Source of the DNA: Thamnaconus septentrionalis
Taxonomy: Eukaryota > Chordata > Actinopteri > Tetraodontiformes > Monacanthidae
Assembly (NCBI GenBank): GCA_009823395.1
Contig: CM020515.1
Coordinates: forward strand, 8,974,489 to 9,038,488
Direction: 5' to 3'
Length of the DNA: 64,000 nucleotides
Shown here: positions 53,536 through 61,160 of the stretch, one piece after another
How positions within the stretch are numbered: the first letter of the stretch is position 1
Layout of the letters: each line of letters starts with the position of its first letter
Translations under genes and position numbers: made by a program
Notes under the pieces: generated by a model
Seen by the model: only the letters and a program-made list of their open reading frames with translations
Told to the model about the DNA's origin: nothing
Database searches by the model: none

Positions 53536-55380
53536 GTGTTTGGGAGATTATCGGCCAGGCGGACGGCGGCCTCTCCGTCCTGCGAACGTTCCGCCTGCTG
53601 CGCGTCCTCAAGCTGGTCCGCTTCCTGCCCGCCCTGCGGCGCCAGCTGGTGGTGCTGATGAAGACCATGGACAACGTGGCCACGTTCTGCATGCTGCTCA
53701 TGCTCTTCATCTTCACTTTCAGGTGCCTTCACTTTCAGATGCCACCACATTGTCTTTCAGGGCCCCTGTTGAAGTGCCAAGTGTTGAACTCTGTCCTCCG
53801 TCTCCTCTGCAGTATCCTGGGAATGCATCTGTTCGGCTGCAAGTTCAGCCTGCGGACGGAGAGCGGAGACACCATCCCCGACCGCAAGAACTTTGACTCG
53901 CTGCTCTGGGCCATCGTCACAGTATTTCAGGTACTTCTCCCTCTCTCGTGTTACTCCTTCAACTGTCTTCCTCAAGTATAAAGTGAGTATTCTTCAGAGG
54001 TGGCAGATTCTGTACTTAAGTAAAAGTATCGATACTTGTTTAAAAAGTAAAATGTAAATGTCTGATTCAACTCCATTATTCAAGTAAACAAAAGAAAGTA
54101 CAAGTTCTGAAATGTACTTGAGTAAAAAATAAAAATGTTTTGTCTTTTGTAATAAGTAAATTACTTTTTTCCAGTGAAAGAAATAGAAAGTACAAATATT
54201 TGAGGACAAATATAGGGAGTAAAAGTAAAAAGTTGTCAGAAAAAGTAAAGTACAGGTCAGGTACCTGAAAAAATCTACTTATGTAAAGTAACAGAGTATT
54301 TATACTTCGTTACTTCCGACTTGTGGTATTCTTAAAACTGCAGACTGTTCTTTTTTTTTCTTTTTAATTCAACCCACTTATATATTTACGAGTTGTATGT
54401 TTGTACTACCCTGTGGGGGGGAAACCCCACAATTCCATTAATTTTTTTCCTCGGTGGGAACGTTAAAGGGATTTATTCAGTCATTATTAAAGTTCTAACA
54501 TTTTTATGAGTCGCTGAATGTCTGCAGGTCAACTTCTTTGGGGGGGAATACAAGCAACGGCGCAGTCAGACTTTTTAGCTCATAAATCTCTAATGCCGTT
54601 AGCTTGTCAGTCAGGCATGCGTCATCCTGGAAAAAAAAAAAAAAAGAAAAAGACTTTGCTCTGCAGCAAGGCTGATGCATCGCTGGCCTCATTTTCCTCG
54701 ACAGGAAATGCGACGGGTAAAAATAAGAAAGAAAAAACAGGCTCTGCTCATCTGTTTCGCCGTCCGTGCCTCGTAAACGCTTGTTACGTTTTTCAAGCTG
54801 ACTAAACTCAGAAGAAAAAAAAACAACAACCCAAACTCCGAGCTCCGAGTGGGCTTACGTGTGAAGTTGTGCGGCGAGGTTGGAAAATAAAAGATGCTTA
54901 TGCTCACCCTTTTTTCCACTATGATTGTCTATTTTCGGCCCCCTTGTGTGGAGATTTTGTTCGGTTGGCCTTTTTTTCTGAGTCAGCACAAAAAGGTAGA
55001 ACATCGCTGCCAGTGCGCTCACTTTGTGTGTGAGTGTAGGAGGGAGATGCTGAAAAGGCAATTCTTTTATTTTTTTTTTTATTTTTTTTACCCAAACTGT
55101 CATGTAAGGACATAGCACACACACGCGCACACACAGAGACACTGGCTAGCTTAACTCAAGTCTCTGGGGGAGCAGGTGCAGCAAAATTGAAATCATTGTG
55201 GCGCGCACACACACACACACATGCACACGCCACATGCACCCAGGCGTGCCGGAGCGCTTGGCTCGGCGAGTGGGCGGAGATGAGATGAGGCGTGCACTGG
55301 CGCTGCATCGCAAGTGCCGTCCCACTCGCTAAACGCTTTCATCGCTCGCATCGATTCCGGCGCGACCGGGCAGGCGCACG

Positions 55381-55435
<55 letters not shown>

Positions 55436-58400
55436 CCACTCGCCCGGTCCGCCTGTTGACTCGTAGTAATCTCCTGCTCGCAGAGTTGAAAGACTGTGGC
55501 AGGGCGGCGGCGGAGAAGCAGCTCGCTGGCAGGAGTTTAGCTTACTGCCCGAGCGACGTAGGCAGCGCAAGCTAAAAACAGGAAACTCTGCTTGCGTTTC
55601 CTGCTTACCGCCTGCTTCCTGTTCCTCTGCCTTCCTCCTCACCTGCCTCCCCTCTCATCATCCTGGACTGTCACTTGTTTCCCAGTCTTGTTTAAATTAT
55701 GCGACTGGGCGCCACACGATCTTTTCCAGCTGTTTATTTTTGACTCTGTCTGTCTCGTCACCCTCTTCTCTTCTCTTCTCTCTCTCGTCCCCGCAACCCC
55801 GCCAGATTCTAACGCAGGAGGACTGGAACGTAGTGCTGTACAATGGCATGGCCTCCACCTCCCCCTGGGCGGCGCTCTACTTCGTTGCCCTCATGACGTT
55901 CGGCAACTACGTGCTCTTTAATTTGCTGGTGGCCATCTTGGTGGAGGGCTTCCAGGCCGAGGTGAGAGCGACGCGAATAATTCACTGTTTTTTCAAACCT
56001 CTTGAAGTCAATGCAAACTTCCACACTGGCAAATTTCCATGGAGCGAAAAAGCGGAGAAAACTTGGTATTTTTGCGTTGATCGCATCGCTTCAGCTATTG
56101 CCCAGTGTATAAGGACCTTAAGTCTTGTCCTATTGTTTGATTCCTTTTTCTGATGGCAAGAGTTTCTGTTTAAGTTAAGACAGATGTGTTTCAGATGAAT
56201 TTGGAACAAAATTTGGAGTTTGCAGCATTTTGTACCTCTGCTGCTGCTCCCTGTTGGCGCTCAGGCGGTATTGCACCGTCAAGACCCTGGTGAAGCCCCA
56301 AAATCCACAAAAGAGGAAGAGTGAGGTTACATGGAGTAGAGATAAAGACGAGGGAGAAATTCAAGTACTCCGGATCCAAACAGTCAGTGAGGAAAAGAGA
56401 TTCAAAATGTGTGACTTCTCTTTGGGGGCGACCATGATCAGATGTTTTAGATGTTCTGGAGATAAAACCAGAGAGGCCAGACTGAGATGTTCTGGATGTG
56501 TCCAGAGGAGGGACAGTGAATATCTGGGCTGAGGTTGAAAGTGGCCAGCAGGTGGCCTTGAGGAGGAGATTCATCGCTGCAGTGAAAGAGGACATAATGT
56601 TCTACACTGTAATTGAGCTTAGTTACATCAAAGAGTTTTCTATTTTTTTTATGCTTATGAGAAAATGAGTGCAGTCTGCATCTCCTTCCAGACACTTTGT
56701 TCACCAGCAGACGCACAGGCTTGTGTTGAATACATAAGTGACGCCTGAAATGCAGAACCTTAATTCTCCAGTTGCCCATCAGGGCTTCTTTGTCTCCGGC
56801 TTAGCACGTCTTTGACCAGCCTCTCTCCACATGGTCCCTCCAAGTTGTTTATGATTACTCATCTCAAACGGGTATCTTCACAACCCTGCTCGTGGCACTC
56901 AGACCTCAGGGGGAGAGTCGGCCGATCTCTGCACCCGTGTCGTGGGAGCAGCGCAGGGACGGGCGCCTTGATTTTCGAAAAACCAGCGTGGTCTCATCCA
57001 CAGCCGTGTAATTGCTGCAGCGGGGGTCTTCGCCGGCTTCTAATTAATTCCACCGAGGGTCGGGGTTCCGAGTCCCAATAATCAAACTGTCACATTATGC
57101 AAAAGCACCAGGAGGACTCCTTCCCCCCGCCGTGACACCGTTTCAAACCGTTTCAAATTTTCCTCCCGATCCGCCGCCGCGATATCAACCTCAGTAGTGC
57201 GGCGAGATCTCATCTGCGGAAATGCCCTCATGGCTCCGGCCTGCTCGAGCGAACTGGGACCTCGGTCTTACTGTCCCGTGTGTGTCGCCAGGGCGACGCC
57301 AACCGATCGGAGTCGGACGACGAGAAGAAATCCGACAACTTCGAGGAGGACGAGAAGGTGGAGCAGCTCCGGGACACCGGTAAGTTGACCCGCGGGGTCG
57401 TGTTTCACGAGGACAGACAAACAAACCCAGCTGACCTCTCCGCCCCCGGCAGAGCTGAAAATGTACTCCCTGATGATGACCGCCAACGGCCACGTAGACC
57501 CCCGGGGCACAATGGCCCCGCCTATCATCATGCGAACGGCCGCCACGCCCATGCCCACACCAAAGAGCTCCCTGGGGCCGGAGTCCATCCTGGGAGACGA
57601 GCTCATGTGCAGGGACGGCGCTCCCGGCGAGGCCGGGCTGGACTCCTCGGAGGCGGGAAGGGGTCGCGCGGAGTCTCGCCGCGGAAGCTCCAGCTCCATG
57701 GAACCTCTAGCGTACGACCAGCGCTCTCTGGTGAGCTACGTCGGACTTGCCAGTCCAGAACATTCACGAAACTGTCAGAACTGTTGTGAATTTGTGATCT
57801 CCTGGTCTCAAACGTTGGGATACGTTTCAAAACTGTTTTGCAGAGAAGCTCCAAAATGATGATCCAACGAGAGATCAGAGACTAAAAATGAGCTATTGGG
57901 TTTTTAATTTCGATATTGGGTTGTTTTTTTTTTTTGAGTGTTCCCAACCTACTCTGGTGAAGGAGAGAAGGAGAAGGTTGGGAAAGAAAACCAGGTAAAC
58001 CAAAAAATATAAAAATTGCTCCAGAGGTTTTGGCTTGGTTCTCAACGGGGCCTCGTCCGCGATCAAGTCAGACAAATGTGAATTTGCCAGCGACTCCTTA
58101 ATGGCTTTTGTGTCGACGGGGAGGAGGCAAAATCGTTTGTCATGCGTGTTTAATAAAGGTGAGCAAGCAGGCGGTAAATTCGATCAAGTGCAGCATTTAA
58201 TCACGGCAGTAAATTAAAAAATTATCTCGAGGAGAAACTCACCGTTTACAGTGAGGCAAATTGGGCTGTTGGCGCCAGTTTTAACGTCAAAACTTCGACT
58301 CTGCAAAAATCCAAACTGTGGTTCCCCGCGACCCTCAACATCTTCGCCCTCTGCCGCTCCAGAGCCTCTCGAGTCCCGGCCGCCGCTCCCCGCTTCCCCC

Positions 58401-61115
58401 TCGCTCGTGGGGGAGCCGGCGCTCTAGCTGGAACAGCCTGGGGAGGGCGCCGAGCCTCAAGCGGCGGGACACCAGCGGCGAGCGGGAGAGCCTCTTGTCG
58501 GGGGAGGGGCGGGAGGAGGTGGATGAAGAAGAGGACAACGAGGACAAGGCGGAGGCGGCGGACAACAACCTGCTGCGGCCGGAGCCCCTGGAGCTGCTGC
58601 AGGCCTCCACCCTCTGCCCCACCCTGGTGGTGGAGTACGGCGACTGCAACGGCAGGACGCTGACCTATGACCCCACTCTCAACTCGGAGCCCAAGGAAGA
58701 CTCGTTACCCGAGGACGACTTGGATGATGATGTGAGTATCCATTTTTTGTTTTGTTTTTTTTCCTTCGCCTCGCGCTCCGGTTGCAAGGTTATCATAGTC
58801 CAGTGCAAATCCCATTGGTGAGGAACCCAGGAGCAAAACCTTGAAAGGTGAATTGAGGAACCTTCTGTCATATCTAGGCTTTTGCAATATTTTTCTTTCA
58901 CAACAGTTTGGCTTGGTAGCTGCAACATTCCAACTAGCCAACTGGACTTTGTTCTCCTTTATCTCAAGACATTTCATCCAAAAAGGCTCCTTTTTTAAGG
59001 AGAACCTGGTATTGAAACCTGGTTCGTTCCTACATCTTGGAGTTGGTCCTGAGGGCCGTCCCTGTCCACAAAAGCAGTTACATCTTGCCAGGATCGCACG
59101 ACTCTCAGGACCCCCAAAACCATTTTTAGGAAGCATTTGATTCCGGTAATGTCCTATGTATGCTAACCATTTAGCATTGGCCGTTCTGTATTTCCTCTTT
59201 GTCCTCTTCTGGTGCCTTTTAGAAGAAGTTGCCTCTTGGTTTTATCCCAAGTGAGAGGAAGCTCAGTGGTGTGGGTTCAAATACAGTTTTAGTACCAATC
59301 GAAAACACTCTGGCGTTTTTGGCCGAGCGTCGGTCGAGCATTAGCAAGGCATGTGGTCACTTCCTGTTTTCTTCATTGGCTTTTACCGGCAGCTGGCAGG
59401 AGTTCATTCCTAAATTTCATCACGAGTGAGAAGGAGCCGACTGCTTGTGGGATCAAATGCAGTCTCGGAATCGATAGAAAATACTTTTTTTTTTTTTTTT
59501 CCAGGGTTTGGCCATTATGTATGAGAGGGATTTCCAAGAGTCTAAGACTGAAGTTGGAATCTCAAACAATCCAAAAAGCCATCGTTACCCTCGACGTGTC
59601 TTGATTCTGTCTTTGTTCATGCTGCACCGTGTAAAGAGAGACTAATTGGCCCTCTGTAATGGATTGATTGTGACTTTGCCCGCCCTGCGTGTCTGGAGAG
59701 TGAACTCCTTTGTGCTTTGGGGTCACCTCTATTGTGGCCGTCTGATTGGTTCTATTGGCACCAAATTGAGTTTACAAAGCCATGAAATCCACCCCCCCAA
59801 AAAAAAACTGAAGGCTCCTCCTGGAATACCAAGACTTAAAAGCGCGCGTGTGCAATATCATGCATCAGTGTGTGCATTAGAACCGCCAGCTGTGAAGCAT
59901 TCGTGGTTGTGTGCGCCGCGTGCGCGTCGTTCTGCTTGGCTACGTCATGAATAATGAACTTCAAATATGGTCATATCTAAGTAGCAGGTTTTTTTTGCCA
60001 GTTTTGCTCACACTGCACACAAGCACACACACTCACACACCTACAGCAGCGCTACACAACAATGCGTGTGCCAGATAAGCATCTCGAGAGCCGGACTTTG
60101 AGTTGTTTTTAATTAGAATCCCACAAGCAGAGAAGTTGCACACCTCAGCTCTCTGATTGTTGTTTTTATTAGAAACATAAATGAGTTTGTAAATTTTCTG
60201 CCAACTAAGTTTTTGGGTCCCTCTGCTTTCATCCTCACTGGATTAAGTTAAACACTATGCAGTTGCCTTAAAGTGCCGCGTCACACCAGTTTTCAGTTTT
60301 TGACCCTGGACGCTTTGTACTACCTCTCTGAAAAACAGCATGTTTAGCCCTCTGTTTGCAGTCGACTGAAAAAAAAAACGCTATTAGCACCCTGGTAAAA
60401 GGAAGCTTAAGTACTTATGAGTCGATTTCAGAGGGCAGAACAACCACCTGGGTCACTCACCTGGGACAGCGATCAAGTGTCAGCATCAGCCCTTTGTGAC
60501 ATCACAAGAAGCTTCTAGAATTGAGCATTTTGCACAGGCTTTGTGGTGCGAAGCAAGCAAAAGCAGCAATGGTGCATTTTTTCTATGTTCTTATTAACAG
60601 CCTACAGACTCAGATTGTTATCAGAAAATCCTGAAGTCATTGTCTTTTAATGCTTGTTCCTGACATTTGGTGCCTGCTCTCGCTAGTGTGTCACATACTA
60701 GTTGAAGAGGCGGTTTAGCTGCGCTATTATCTACATATTAAGATGTCACATCCTGATCTTTACCTTCCTCAGAGTTCTCTGTGCTACTGGATCAAAAAGG
60801 AGCTCCAAAACCTGAAGCCCCGCTGGTGCAAAGAACATGAAGACTGGACCATGTACTTGTTCTCTCCAGAGAGCCAGTAAGACACACACACACACACACA
60901 TACACATACACACACAGGCAGTTTTTGTACAGTATGTACTTTTTCGGTGTGTTTATGCTGCTTTTGTGTGCGCTCAGACTCCGTAACTGGTGCCAACGTC
61001 TCATCTCGCACAAACTGTTTGACCACGTGGTCCTCGTCTTCATCTTCCTCAACTGCATCACCATCGCCTTGGAGAGGCCCGGCATACAGCCCCACAGCAA
61101 CGTAAGGGACAGGCT

Positions 61116-61160
<45 letters not shown>

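Larger units (their letters stand above)
58732..60772 (+). other. Intron before the pre-IIIS1 exon, with diverged repeats
   Basis: About 2 kb. A stretch at 58930-59010, read on the minus strand, resembles a common fish repeat with a GAxGTCTTxAGAxxAAxxAAxxAAGTCCAGTTG pattern. A diverged tandem duplication (59250-59484) and a copy of the two-motif repeat (60341-60510) are also present. Confidence 0.6.
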
